DNA of 64,000 nt from Lewinella sp. JB7 (GTDB taxonomy: Bacteria > Bacteroidota > Bacteroidia > Chitinophagales > Saprospiraceae), in contig NZ_JANCTD010000001.1 of NCBI RefSeq assembly GCF_024297185.1, positions 62,001-126,000 on the forward strand, read 5' to 3'. How positions within the stretch are numbered: position 1 is the stretch's first letter; each line of letters starts with the position of its first letter. The notes beneath the pieces are model-generated. The model was given only the letters and a program-made list of their open reading frames with translations, ran no database searches and was not told the origin of the DNA. Of the stretch, positions 54,440 through 64,000 are shown in pieces. Both the position numbers and the translations under genes were made by a program.

Positions 54440-54570
54440 ATAGCCGTTGGACGGTGTACCCCCGTTGGACGGTGTACCCCCGTTGGACGGTGTACCCCCG
54501 TTGGACGGTCTACCCCCGTTGGACGGTCTACCCCCGTTGGACGGTCTACCCCCGTCCAACCGCTATACGG
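54440..54570 (+). repeat. Six-copy 18-bp tandem array with inverted ends
   Basis: Six head-to-tail units of CGTTGGACGGTGTACCCC start at 54445 and every 18 bases to 54535; the last three have TCTA in place of TGTA. The array is flanked by TATAGC on the left and the near-complement CCGTCCAACCGCTATA on the right, so it can fold on itself. The unit is the same core as in the 67-bp palindrome at 40623-40689. It lies between the sulfatase and DoxX-like genes. Confidence 0.9.
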
Positions 54571-54616
54571 ACTTTAATTAATAAAGTTCTTTATATTCGC
54601 GACTCACGCTGTCTAT

Positions 54617-55336
54617 ATGTCCGTTTCCACCTATCTGGATAAACTGCACTACCGCTCCCGGCAGAATCGCTGGCTCAGGTACTTCGCGATCTTTAACCGG
54701 ATAGCCCTGGCCGCCGGATTTTTGCCGGCCGGCTTCGTGAAGATCAACGGAGAGCGCTTCACCGACTTGCACAATCTCCACCCGCTGGGCGGTTACCTGG
54801 AGGCGCTGTTCCATACGGGATATTACTACACCTTCATCGGGATAGCTCAGGTAGCCGCGGCGGTGCTACTGCTGATTCCCCGGACGGCGCTGCTGGGGGC
54901 CTTACTATACCTTCCCATCATCGTCAATATCTGCATCTTGTCGTTCGCGGTTCGCTTCCAGGGCTCCCTGCTGACGGCCCCGCTGATGATCCTGGCTAAC
55001 CTCTACCTATTGTGCTGGGATTACCACAAACTGCGGCTCATTTTTCCCTGGAACTATGGTACCGGCCGGTCCGCGCTGCCCCCTCCGGAGGAGATGACCT
55101 TCCGGTTTCCCATCAAGTTCGTAGCGGCGGTGGTGGCGACCGTTCTCCTCGTTTTCGCTTCCGTCGTGTGGGTGATGCGGAATGCCCTCATGCCCATGAA
55201 TCGCGTACCGGAATGCCGGACCCGCTGCGCCGGCAGTACCGACCCCGAAGCCTGCCTGGAATTTTGCGAGTGCGTCCATACCCGCGGCGAAACCCTGGAC
55301 AACTGCCTGGAAGCCTACGAGCGGGCGGTGGGGTAG
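54617..55336 (+). CDS. DoxX-like membrane protein with Cys-rich C-terminus
   Basis: A 239-residue membrane protein with four helices in the first 145 residues, arranged as in DoxX-like proteins (GFLPAGFVKINGERF near residue 34), a further helix at about 165-187 and a C-terminal domain with five closely spaced cysteines (CRTRCAG…CLEFCECVH). The Cys-rich tail suggests metal or redox binding outside the membrane. Function is unknown. TATATTCG at 54592 is a possible -7 box. Confidence 0.72.
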   Translation: MSVSTYLDKLHYRSRQNRWLRYFAIFNRIALAAGFLPAGFVKINGERFTDLHNLHPLGGYLEALFHTGYYYTFIGIAQVAAAVLLLIPRTALLGALLYLPIIVNICILSFAVRFQGSLLTAPLMILANLYLLCWDYHKLRLIFPWNYGTGRSALPPPEEMTFRFPIKFVAAVVATVLLVFASVVWVMRNALMPMNRVPECRTRCAGSTDPEACLEFCECVHTRGETLDNCLEAYERAVG

Positions 55337-55388
55337 GGTTCCTTCGGCCCGAAAGCAGGGCACGTACAGATGATAGTCGAACAACGCA

Positions 55389-55418
55389 GAGAGGCGATCC
55401 CAACCGGGATCGCCTCTC
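55389..55418. terminator. Hairpin between convergent genes
   Basis: A perfect 13-bp stem (GAGAGGCGATCCC with its complement) and a 4-base AACC loop, between the stops of the DoxX-like gene and katG. Confidence 0.7.
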
Positions 55419-55465
55419 CTGAATTTGTACTCCGTTGTATGGAGTCACGGCGGTGAATCGCGGGC

Positions 55466-57781
<2,316 letters not shown>

Positions 57782-57890
57782 TTATTGTGGGGGGCCGGAC
57801 GGACCGACCGCGCGTGGATTAAAGTTCAGGCAGTAAAAGGGCTGGGCGCCCGCCATGGTTCAAAGGCACTATGAAAGCTTTGTGTAAAAT

Positions 57891-57952
57891 TGGGCGGGAA
57901 CGCAGGAGCAAGGGAATTCAGGTAAAGCCGTGGCTCCCGCGCGCCGCCGCCC
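57891..57952. repeat. Inverted pair of dispersed GC-rich elements in the katG-katE gap
   Basis: An arm GGGCGGGAACGCAGGAGC (57891-57908) and the forward copy GCTCCCGCGCGCCGCCGCCC (57933-57952) face each other and can form an imperfect hairpin. This shows that the two forms of the element are the two halves of one palindromic unit. It lies in the divergent regulatory gap. Confidence 0.6.
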
Positions 57953-58003
57953 CGAACATGCCGCACCGGGCCGGGTTGGGAGTTACACTTCAACCCACCA
58001 ACC

Positions 58004-60148
58004 ATGCACGACAAGAATCAAGCACCCACCCCCGACCGCAGCAGTAAGGACGAACACCTGGAATCCTACCGGAGCGACGCCAGCGGCCAACCCATGACCA
58101 CCAACATGGGCCTCAAGATCAACGACGCCAACAACTCGCTCAAGGCGGGCGTAAGGGGAGCCACCCTGCTGGAAGATTTCATGCTGCGGGAGAAGATCAA
58201 TCACTTCGACCACGAGCGGATCCCCGAACGGATCGTGCACGCCCGGGGAAGCGCGGCCCACGGGGTCTTCGAACTCTACGAAGCCATTCCGGAATTCACG
58301 AAGGCGGGAATCTTCAACGATACCTCGCGGAAAACCCCGGTATTTACCCGGTTCTCCACCGTGGCCGGCTCCAAGGGGTCGCCCGACCTGGCCCGCGACG
58401 TGCGCGGATTCGCCGTCAAGTTCTACACCGAGGAAGGGGTCTGGGACCTGGTCGGCAACAACATGCCGATCTTCTTTATTCAGGACGCGATGAAGTTTCC
58501 CGACCTCATCCACTCCGTCAAGCCGGAGCCGGACCGCGAAATCCCCCAGGCTGCCTCGGCCCACGATACCTTCTACGACTTCGTTTCGCTGACCCCCGAA
58601 ACCCTGCACAACCACATCTGGGTGATGAGCGACCGCGCCATTCCCCGGAGTCTGCGCATGATGGAAGGCTTCGGTATCCACACCTTCCGCATGATCAACG
58701 ACCGGGGGGAGGCCCACTTCGTCCGCTTCCACTGGAAGCCGGTACTGGGCGTCCACTCCGTGACCTGGGACGAAGCCGTGAAGATCAACGGTGCCGACCC
58801 CGACTTCCACCGCCGCGATCTCTGGGACGCGATCGACGCCGGCCAGTACCCCGAGTGGGAACTGGGCCTGCAGATCATTCCGGAGGCCGACGAGCATAAG
58901 TTCGAATTTGACCTGCTCGACGCTACCAAGCTGATTCCGGAAGAGATGGTGCCCGTAAAGATCGTTGGTAAGATGACCCTGAACCGGAACCCCGACAACT
59001 TCTTCGCCGAAACGGAGCAGGTGGCCTTTCTGCCCACTCACCTCGTACCCGGTCTGGACTTCAGCAACGACCCTCTGCTGCAGGGACGGCTGTTTTCCTA
59101 CCGCGACACCCAACTGAGTCGCCTGGGCAGCGTGAACTTCGAGCAGATCCCGATCAACCAGTCGGTCACCGCCGCCCACAACAACCAGCGAGACGGCCAC
59201 ATGCAGATGCAGATCCCCAAGGGAAAGACCGCCTACTTCCCCAACACCCTCGGCGGCGGGTGCCCCTACCTCACGCAGATCTCGGAGGGCGCCTTCGAAT
59301 CCTTCACCGAACGCATCGACGGGAACAAGATCCGGGCCCGGAGCGAAAGCTTCGTCGACTACTTCTCCCAACCTGCCCTTTTCTACCGGAGCCTGAAGGA
59401 CTGGGAAAAGGCCCACGTGGCCGACGCCTACACCTTCGAACTGGGCAAGTGCACTTACAAGCACATCCAGCAGCGCATGTTGTGGATGATCAAGCAGATC
59501 GACGAAGCCCTGGCCAAGGAAGTGGCCGAAGGACTGGGAATGGACGTACCCGATACCATAGACCAACCCATTAACCAGGCCATCGGCGCCGATGCCGACG
59601 TGGAGAAGCAACAGCCGGGCGAAAAGAAGATCTACCTGGACAAATCCGCGGCGCTCAGCCAGACCCACCTGAAGTCCGATACCATCGCCACCCGGCAGAT
59701 CGCCGTACTGGCGGCGGACGGCTTCGACGGCGACGACTTCACGGCCATGTCCGAGGCGCTGAAGGCCAAGAACGCCATGGTGAAGATCGTAGCGCCCCAC
59801 GGCGGCACGATCACCTGCAGCAAGGGGCACGAGCACGAAGTCTTCGCGGCCATCATGACGACCGAGAGCGTACTCTTTGACGCGGTGTACGTACCCGGCG
59901 GAAAGCAATCGGTGGAAGCCCTGCTGAAAAAGGCGAAGTATAAGAAGTTTGTCAACGAAGCCTTCAAGCACTGTAAAGCCATTGCTACCGACGGTGCGGG
60001 AGAGAAACTGCTGGACGCCACCTTCGCGGGAGACCATAAGGATGACGCCGCCGTATTCGTGGACGGTAGCCCGAAGGACTTCATCAAGGCCATCGCCCAG
60101 CACCGGAACTACGACCGCATGGAGGTCGCTAAGATGGTGCCCGCCTAG
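58004..60148 (+). CDS. katE: Large-subunit catalase HPII (KatE-type)
   Basis: A 714-residue monofunctional heme catalase. The family start ([16 protein letters not shown]), the distal [10 protein letters not shown] with its catalytic His, the [11 protein letters not shown] segment and the proximal [12 protein letters not shown] with the heme-ligating Tyr are all visible. The C-terminal 150 residues form the DJ-1/class I glutamine-amidotransferase-like domain typical of large-subunit catalases ([14 protein letters not shown]). A hairpin terminator follows. Paired divergently with katG. Confidence 0.95.
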   Translation: MHDKNQAPTPDRSSKDEHLESYRSDASGQPMTTNMGLKINDANNSLKAGVRGATLLEDFMLREKINHFDHERIPERIVHARGSAAHGVFELYEAIPEFTKAGIFNDTSRKTPVFTRFSTVAGSKGSPDLARDVRGFAVKFYTEEGVWDLVGNNMPIFFIQDAMKFPDLIHSVKPEPDREIPQAASAHDTFYDFVSLTPETLHNHIWVMSDRAIPRSLRMMEGFGIHTFRMINDRGEAHFVRFHWKPVLGVHSVTWDEAVKINGADPDFHRRDLWDAIDAGQYPEWELGLQIIPEADEHKFEFDLLDATKLIPEEMVPVKIVGKMTLNRNPDNFFAETEQVAFLPTHLVPGLDFSNDPLLQGRLFSYRDTQLSRLGSVNFEQIPINQSVTAAHNNQRDGHMQMQIPKGKTAYFPNTLGGGCPYLTQISEGAFESFTERIDGNKIRARSESFVDYFSQPALFYRSLKDWEKAHVADAYTFELGKCTYKHIQQRMLWMIKQIDEALAKEVAEGLGMDVPDTIDQPINQAIGADADVEKQQPGEKKIYLDKSAALSQTHLKSDTIATRQIAVLAADGFDGDDFTAMSEALKAKNAMVKIVAPHGGTITCSKGHEHEVFAAIMTTESVLFDAVYVPGGKQSVEALLKKAKYKKFVNEAFKHCKAIATDGAGEKLLDATFAGDHKDDAAVFVDGSPKDFIKAIAQHRNYDRMEVAKMVPA

Positions 60149-60185
60149 CGTAGGCGGACGGCTACGTCCCGGAAAGCCCCCTGAA

Positions 60186-60220
60186 GAGCAGGCACCGCAT
60201 ACTGGTTGCGGTGCCTGCTC
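60186..60220 (+). terminator. Hairpin terminator after katE
   Basis: A perfect 14-bp stem (GAGCAGGCACCGCA with its complement) and a 7-base loop, 38 bases after the stop; followed by GTCGTTTCG rather than a long T run. Confidence 0.7.
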
Positions 60221-60260
60221 GTCGTTTCGGGAACACCGGCCCGGGCCGTTCGGGCGTCCA

Positions 60261-60648
60261 TTCAGAACACGGCTGCTGCTGTTCGGAACATGCGACGCCA
60301 AAAATGAAATGATCGCCCGGAAATCGCATTACCTATGTGACATCGATAGCGAACGTTGTGAGAGACGTCGAATTTATCCGATAGTATTTTTGCTTGATTT
60401 GCATAGACACTATGGTTTCATAAAGCTTGACGTTGTGAGAGACGTGAATTTAACCGAGCCTGACTTTTTCGACACTATGAATATTGAAGCTTGACGTTGT
60501 GAGAGACGTTGATTGATATGAACAGCACTTGTTTTTACGGATTGCCTACCATAGCCCATACGTATACTGGCATTTACAGCATGCGTTCAAGAACTAATTG
60601 TTGGTGCGATCTTACAAACCCGGCCCCTGATGCGGCCGGGTTTTTTTG
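60261..60648 (+). ncRNA. Putative noncoding RNA, copy A
   Basis: The unit has no credible reading frame but is duplicated at 60719-61043. It contains three copies of the 16-base core ACGTTGTGAGAGACGT (60353, 60430, 60494), a 3' block of about 140 bases almost identical in both copies, and a Rho-independent terminator (60616-60647; AAACCCGGCC pairing with GGCCGGGTTT then T7). This is the layout of a transcribed structured RNA. The class is not recognised and the 5' end is uncertain. Confidence 0.6.
60616..60647 (+). terminator. Terminator of RNA copy A
   Basis: A 10-bp GC-rich stem followed by seven Ts. Confidence 0.85.
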
Positions 60649-60718
60649 TGCCCGGTAAGTAGCTGATAATGAAGCCAGAATAGTCGTTCCCTCTGCTTGT
60701 CGGGCAAAACTGGTGCCG

Positions 60719-61043
60719 TTCAGAACACCGTAGTTACCCCTCAGAACATACGAACGTCAGGATGAAATTTAGGGCCGGAAATCGCCTTATCTATGTGACA
60801 TGGATAGCGAACGTTGTGAGAGACGTCGATACCGATTAGCAATTTTAGTTGATTTGTTTTTTGACACTATGAATACTGAAGCTTGACGTTGTGAGAGACG
60901 TTGATTGATATGAACAGCACTTGTTTTTTATGGATTGCATACCATAGCCAATACGCATACTGGCATTTACAGCATGCGTTCAAGAACTAATTGTTGGTGC
61001 GATCTTATAAACCCGGCCCCCTGATGTGGTCGGGTTTTTTTTG
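60719..61043 (+). ncRNA. Putative noncoding RNA, copy B
   Basis: Tandem paralogue of copy A with two cores (60811 and 60886); one internal repeat of about 65-77 bases is missing. Differences fall mostly outside the conserved 3' block. In the terminator stem a C-to-T change keeps pairing as G-U, which supports selection on RNA structure. Confidence 0.6.
61009..61042 (+). terminator. Terminator of RNA copy B
   Basis: AAACCCGGCC pairs with GGTCGGGTTT (one G-U pair), followed by eight Ts. Confidence 0.85.
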
Positions 61044-61142
61044 TGCCCTGTCGGAAGCAATTATTATGCAGTCCCGGAGACGTAGATCCTCATGATATTA
61101 GCAGATGCACTATATGTACGCCGGGGAGGTTAGCTTTATGGA

Positions 61143-61637
61143 ATGCGACATCTGATATTCACCCTGATCATCCTCTTGTTGGCTACGCTCAGCTGTTCCG
61201 GGCAGGAGCTTACGTACCGCGAAGTATTCGATGGCTACGTATTTACCAAAGACAGCGAGATCATCACTATGCGAGAAATGATCCGTGGTCAGGAAAGGGG
61301 ATCGGAGCTAAACCGCCTGTTCAGAAGCGCGAACCGGAACAAGAACTGGGCGAACGTCCTTGCCTTATCCGGTGGCCTGGTCCTGGGGGCGGCCGTAGGG
61401 GATGCAATACGGAAAGACGACAGTGAGGAAAGCCTTAATCGGTGGCAGACGTACGTCGCCGGTGGCCTGCTGGTGGGTGTCACTTTCCCCCTGTCCGCTA
61501 CGGCTGACAAGCGTGTACGGCAGGCGGTCGACCTCTACAACGCGGACCCCGCACTGGGAGATTCCCCATACCCCGTCCGACCGGAACTCCACTGGGGCGC
61601 TACTCGGGAAGGACTGGGGCTCGTCCTGCGCTTCTGA
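61143..61637 (+). CDS. Small exported protein with two hydrophobic segments
   Basis: A 164-residue protein with a signal peptide or lipoprotein-like start (IILLLATLSCSGQE; C18 is a possible lipidated Cys). Two further hydrophobic stretches (LALSGGLVLGAAVGDAI and VAGGLLVGVTFPLSAT) could be membrane helices or barrel strands. No domain recognised. It follows RNA copy B, with no sign that it belongs to it. Confidence 0.6.
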   Translation: MRHLIFTLIILLLATLSCSGQELTYREVFDGYVFTKDSEIITMREMIRGQERGSELNRLFRSANRNKNWANVLALSGGLVLGAAVGDAIRKDDSEESLNRWQTYVAGGLLVGVTFPLSATADKRVRQAVDLYNADPALGDSPYPVRPELHWGATREGLGLVLRF

Positions 61638-61646
61638 TCCACGCTT

Positions 61647-61666
61647 GCACCCGCGCCCCGCCGCCG
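61647..61666 (+). repeat. Dispersed GC-rich element
   Basis: Reads GCACCCGCGCCCCGCCGCCG, 9 bases after the preceding stop. Confidence 0.55.
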
Positions 61667-61748
61667 CCCTCAGGTTCCATGTCGGAATAAACCGGTAAAT
61701 TATGATCGTAACTGCCCCGGTTGTTTGCTTCACACAAAACCAACCGAT

Positions 61749-62279
61749 ATGAAACCTTCATCCGTACTTTTTATACTGTGCCTCTTCCTGGTCCCGGGAA
61801 CGGCGGCGCTCGCCCAGTCTCCGACGGAGCAACTGATCCAGGACTGGGAACGCGGAAAGGCCTTTACTCTCGAGTATCTGGAGGCAATGCCAGCCGAGCA
61901 GTACGATTTCAAACCCACTCCCGACATGCGGTCCTTCGCCCAGCAAATGCTCCACCTGGCGGACGGCATCTACGGTATCTCCTCGGCCGGCACCGGCGTG
62001 GACAGTCCGGTGGCTCAGGGAGAATCGGAAAAATCTTCGGATCACTCAAAGGAGAACGTAACCCGCATAGTCACGGAAGCCTACGATTTCGTACTCGCGA
62101 GCATCCGTGATATGGATCCCGCTACCCTTAGCGAACAGATCAACATGTTCGGTCGCTTCGACCTGAGTCGCGCCTCGGCCATCGACAAGGCCTTCGAGCA
62201 CCAGACCCACCACCGCGGACAAACCACCGTCTACCTGCGACTCGCCGGCGTGGAGCCTCCGGGGGAGAAATTGTTTTAG
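61749..62279 (+). CDS. Exported DinB-family protein
   Basis: A 176-residue protein with a signal peptide (about 1-23, ending ALAQ). The rest is a four-helix DinB fold: the first metal His is in MLHLADG and the others in EHQTHHRGQTTVYLRLAG, the standard three-His arrangement. DinB proteins include metal-dependent thiol transferases; the exported forms in Bacteroidota are uncharacterised. ATG 61749 begins the signal peptide. Confidence 0.83.
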   Translation: MKPSSVLFILCLFLVPGTAALAQSPTEQLIQDWERGKAFTLEYLEAMPAEQYDFKPTPDMRSFAQQMLHLADGIYGISSAGTGVDSPVAQGESEKSSDHSKENVTRIVTEAYDFVLASIRDMDPATLSEQINMFGRFDLSRASAIDKAFEHQTHHRGQTTVYLRLAGVEPPGEKLF

Positions 62280-62656
62280 ATAAGCCTCGTCGGGGGAATT
62301 GGAATGGGAATGGGGATTTACAATTTACCATTTTCAATTTTCAATTTGCGGGGATGCTTGCTGCGCTCGTGTGCGTCGTCGGTCGGCACCTATACCATGC
62401 GGCAGCCCAATCGTACATGGTACATGAGAAACGGTACATGGTAAATCCCTTGATCCCGGCGTACTAACACCTCCCACGTGCGGCAGCTCAATTAAAAATT
62501 TCAAATTCTAAATTTAAAATTTCATCACCACTCCTTCCTCACCCGTCACGCCTATACCGTGCGGCAGCCAAATGGTACATGGTACATCAGAAATGGTACA
62601 TGGTAAATCCCTACATCCCACGTGCGGCAGCCAATTAAAAATTTCACATCTTAAAT
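62280..62656. other. AT-rich intergenic region with tandem duplication
   Basis: No gene seen. It holds several GGTACATGGTA-type short repeats and poly-AT inverted sequences, and most of a roughly 150-bp tandem duplication described separately. Confidence 0.6.
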
Positions 62657-62684
62657 TTAAAATTTCATCACCACTCCTTCTTCT
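62386..62684. repeat. Tandem duplication of about 150 bp including a gene 3' end
   Basis: Segment 62386-62540 resembles 62541-62684: both contain CCTATACC.TGCGGCAGCC, paired GTACATGGTACAT blocks, CCCACGTGCGGCAGC and then a 50-base block ending in CATCACCACTCCTTC. In the second copy this last block is the end of the polyferredoxin gene (its VVMKF and stop), so the first copy carries a duplicate of that gene end. Confidence 0.75.
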
Positions 62685-64000
62685 TCCGAGACGTGGATCA
62701 CCCGTTCCGGTACCGTCCGGTAGCCCGCATCTTCACTGGAGTTTTCGAGCCGCAATACTCCCCGGGGGCACACCGCCGCGCAGACGCCGCAACCGACGCA
62801 ACTGGCCCGCACGATGTCCTGTCCCATCTGGGCGTAAGCACGCACGTCAATGCCCATTTCGCAGTAGGTGGAGCAGTTGCCGCAGCTGATGCACTGCCCA
62901 CCGTTCGTGGTGATGCGGAACCGACTCTGGAAACGTTGAACCAGTCCCAGGTAGGCCGCCAACGGACAGCCGAAGCGGCACCAGACGCGATTGCCCATGA
63001 GGGGATAAAAACCCGTGCCCACGACGCCGGCAAATCCCGCGCCGATGAGGAAGCCGTACCATTTCTGGACCTTCCAGGTTTGAAAGCCAAGTAGACTTTC
63101 GGCACCGGTAAAGTAAGAATACAGCGTAAGGGCCGTCATCAGAATGGCCGCCACCAGCACGCCGTGGATGATCCAGCGCTCGAACTTCCAGGCGCGCAGG
63201 CTCTTGTCGCTGAGCTGCCGCCAGGGGTCACCCATGGTCTCGGCCAAGCCACCACAGCCACAGACCCAACTGCAGTACCACCGCTTGCCCACCAGATGCA
63301 CCATGAGGGGTACGCCGACGATAACCAGAAAGATGCCCCACACTAACATGAAAGTGCCCAGGGCCCCGGCACTCTGGAACTGATCGAGCTGCCAGCCGAA
63401 GAAAAAATCGTAGTCGAGGGGCCAAATATTCTTGAGGTCCTGCTGGGGCTTGTTCAGCGCTCCGAGAATTTCGGGGATGATGAAGGCGAAGGCCGTCTGA
63501 AAAAACATCACGGAGAGTGTTCGGACGATCTGGTACTTATTGTGGCGGTACTTGGCGATCATGCGAACGCCCATCACCAGAATGATAAGGGTGTACAGCA
63601 CGCCGTAAAGAAACCACTGGCTCGCCACGCCGCCGAATAAGCCCTGCTTGAGCGGATCGACCATCGTGATCCAGGGCGCGACGTGCTCCGGGGCCCAGTA
63701 CAGCAGGACGTAGAAGCCGATCAGGTACGTCCCGGCGAAAATGCCGAGGTAGGCCGACAGTCCGGCCGGGTCCGCCGCGCGCGCCGGAGCATTGCGCCAG
63801 GAATGCTGCACGAACATCACCAGGCCGATGATCGCCAGTGCGGTCGCCGCCGTGACGGCCGGCCAGAACCAATCGCTGGCCATATACCGGATGCCGTAGC
63901 CGATGATGCCGACGGTCGTGACTCCCAGGAAGAAACTTCGCCACCCCAGATTAAGTCCTTTGGTCAACTGGGCGTGGTAGACATGGTCGTTCTTAATGCC
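62657..64000 (-). CDS. Membrane-bound polyferredoxin (NapH/NosR/CcoG-like), partial
   Basis: A membrane electron-transfer protein cut by the right window edge: the reading frame stays open to base 64000, so the 5' end is missing and the TTG at 63967 is not a real start. At least 447 residues are seen, with about eight membrane helices, a CSWVCGCGG motif typical of NapH/NosR-like proteins, and two [4Fe-4S] motifs near the C-terminus (CISCGNCSTYCEMG and CVGCGVCAAVCPRG). It probably passes electrons from quinols to a periplasmic or cytosolic acceptor. Confidence 0.85.
   Translation of the reverse strand, partial: GIKNDHVYHAQLTKGLNLGWRSFFLGVTTVGIIGYGIRYMASDWFWPAVTAATALAIIGLVMFVQHSWRNAPARAADPAGLSAYLGIFAGTYLIGFYVLLYWAPEHVAPWITMVDPLKQGLFGGVASQWFLYGVLYTLIILVMGVRMIAKYRHNKYQIVRTLSVMFFQTAFAFIIPEILGALNKPQQDLKNIWPLDYDFFFGWQLDQFQSAGALGTFMLVWGIFLVIVGVPLMVHLVGKRWYCSWVCGCGGLAETMGDPWRQLSDKSLRAWKFERWIIHGVLVAAILMTALTLYSYFTGAESLLGFQTWKVQKWYGFLIGAGFAGVVGTGFYPLMGNRVWCRFGCPLAAYLGLVQRFQSRFRITTNGGQCISCGNCSTYCEMGIDVRAYAQMGQDIVRASCVGCGVCAAVCPRGVLRLENSSEDAGYRTVPERVIHVSEEEGVVMKF

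Noticed and set aside
54454-54642. A protein made of repeated VYPRWT units
   Set aside because: The frame only exists because the 18-bp tandem unit is a multiple of three; there is no start signal or conserved content outside the array.
57983-60301. A 772-codon leftward open frame covering katE
   Set aside because: It is antisense to a complete catalase; long antisense frames are expected in GC-rich coding DNA, and its translation is repetitive Val/Gly/His-rich without any domain.
60353-60901. CRISPR array
   Set aside because: Cores are 64-77 bases apart within a unit, but the whole unit including its terminator is duplicated, intervening sequence is partly shared, and no cas genes are nearby.
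63965-63967. TTG 63967 as start of the polyferredoxin
   Set aside because: The frame remains open to the window edge with natural-looking residues (GIKNDHVYHAQ), so the gene continues outside.

Overview
The window reads as a chromosome segment of a GC-rich member of the Bacteroidota, most like the Saprospirales/Lewinellaceae. Visible support: two secreted proteins end in type A sorting domains of the type IX secretion system; start codons mostly lack strong Shine-Dalgarno sequences; several promoters fit the phylum's -33 TTTG / -7 TANNTTTG pattern (tRNA-Val, the DUF5706 gene, the CHAT gene); and there are BatD, DUF5723 and SpoIIM-type membrane proteins. The family-level placement is inference.

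Layout. 1-9 kb: envelope lipoprotein, SpoIIM-like membrane fusion, HD-domain protein, HtrA-like protease, lptB, an SDR/lipoprotein pair and a TonB-dependent receptor. 9-17.7 kb: tRNA-Val, adenine deaminase, MscS, alpha/beta hydrolase, a repeat array, a reduced Bat locus (TPR protein, BatD, membrane protein) and mscL. 17.6-24 kb: DUF5723/lipoprotein operon, a Pycsar-type (DUF5706) membrane protein facing a DEDD-exonuclease-like protein, and an M29 aminopeptidase. 24-29.7 kb: an AT-rich gap, a four-LamG secreted protein and hflX. 29.9-34 kb: a tight four-gene operon with an EAD1-trypsin protein and an SGNH hydrolase, the best candidate for an undescribed conflict system. 34.2-44.2 kb: a 2111-residue secreted protein, a sulfotransferase gene broken by one amber codon, and a TPR-CHAT protease-like lipoprotein. 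44.5-45.8 kb: three consecutive double-glycine leader peptides followed by a terminator-like hairpin and a CPBP protease/immunity gene, a probable bacteriocin-type locus. 46-55 kb: a Tat-exported oxidoreductase, a tiny Lys/Ser-rich protein, an S41 peptidase, an NAD(P) reductase, two small unknown genes, a sulfatase and a DoxX-like protein. 55.4-60.2 kb: divergent katG and katE. 60.2-61.1 kb: two tandem copies of a probable noncoding RNA. 61-64 kb: a hypothetical protein, a DinB-like secreted protein, duplicated AT-rich DNA and a polyferredoxin that runs off the right edge.

The segment mixes housekeeping genes (lptB, hflX, mscS/mscL, adenine deaminase, catalases) with accessory islands enriched in peptidases and effector-associated domains (EAD1-trypsin, CHAT, DUF5706, CPBP). 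Intergenic DNA is rich in repeats: a dispersed roughly 20-bp GC-rich element, a perfect 67-bp palindrome and a six-copy 18-bp tandem array that share a core, a decaying palindromic array, and the ncRNA-like duplication. All family assignments are from reading translated sequence by eye; no searches were run.
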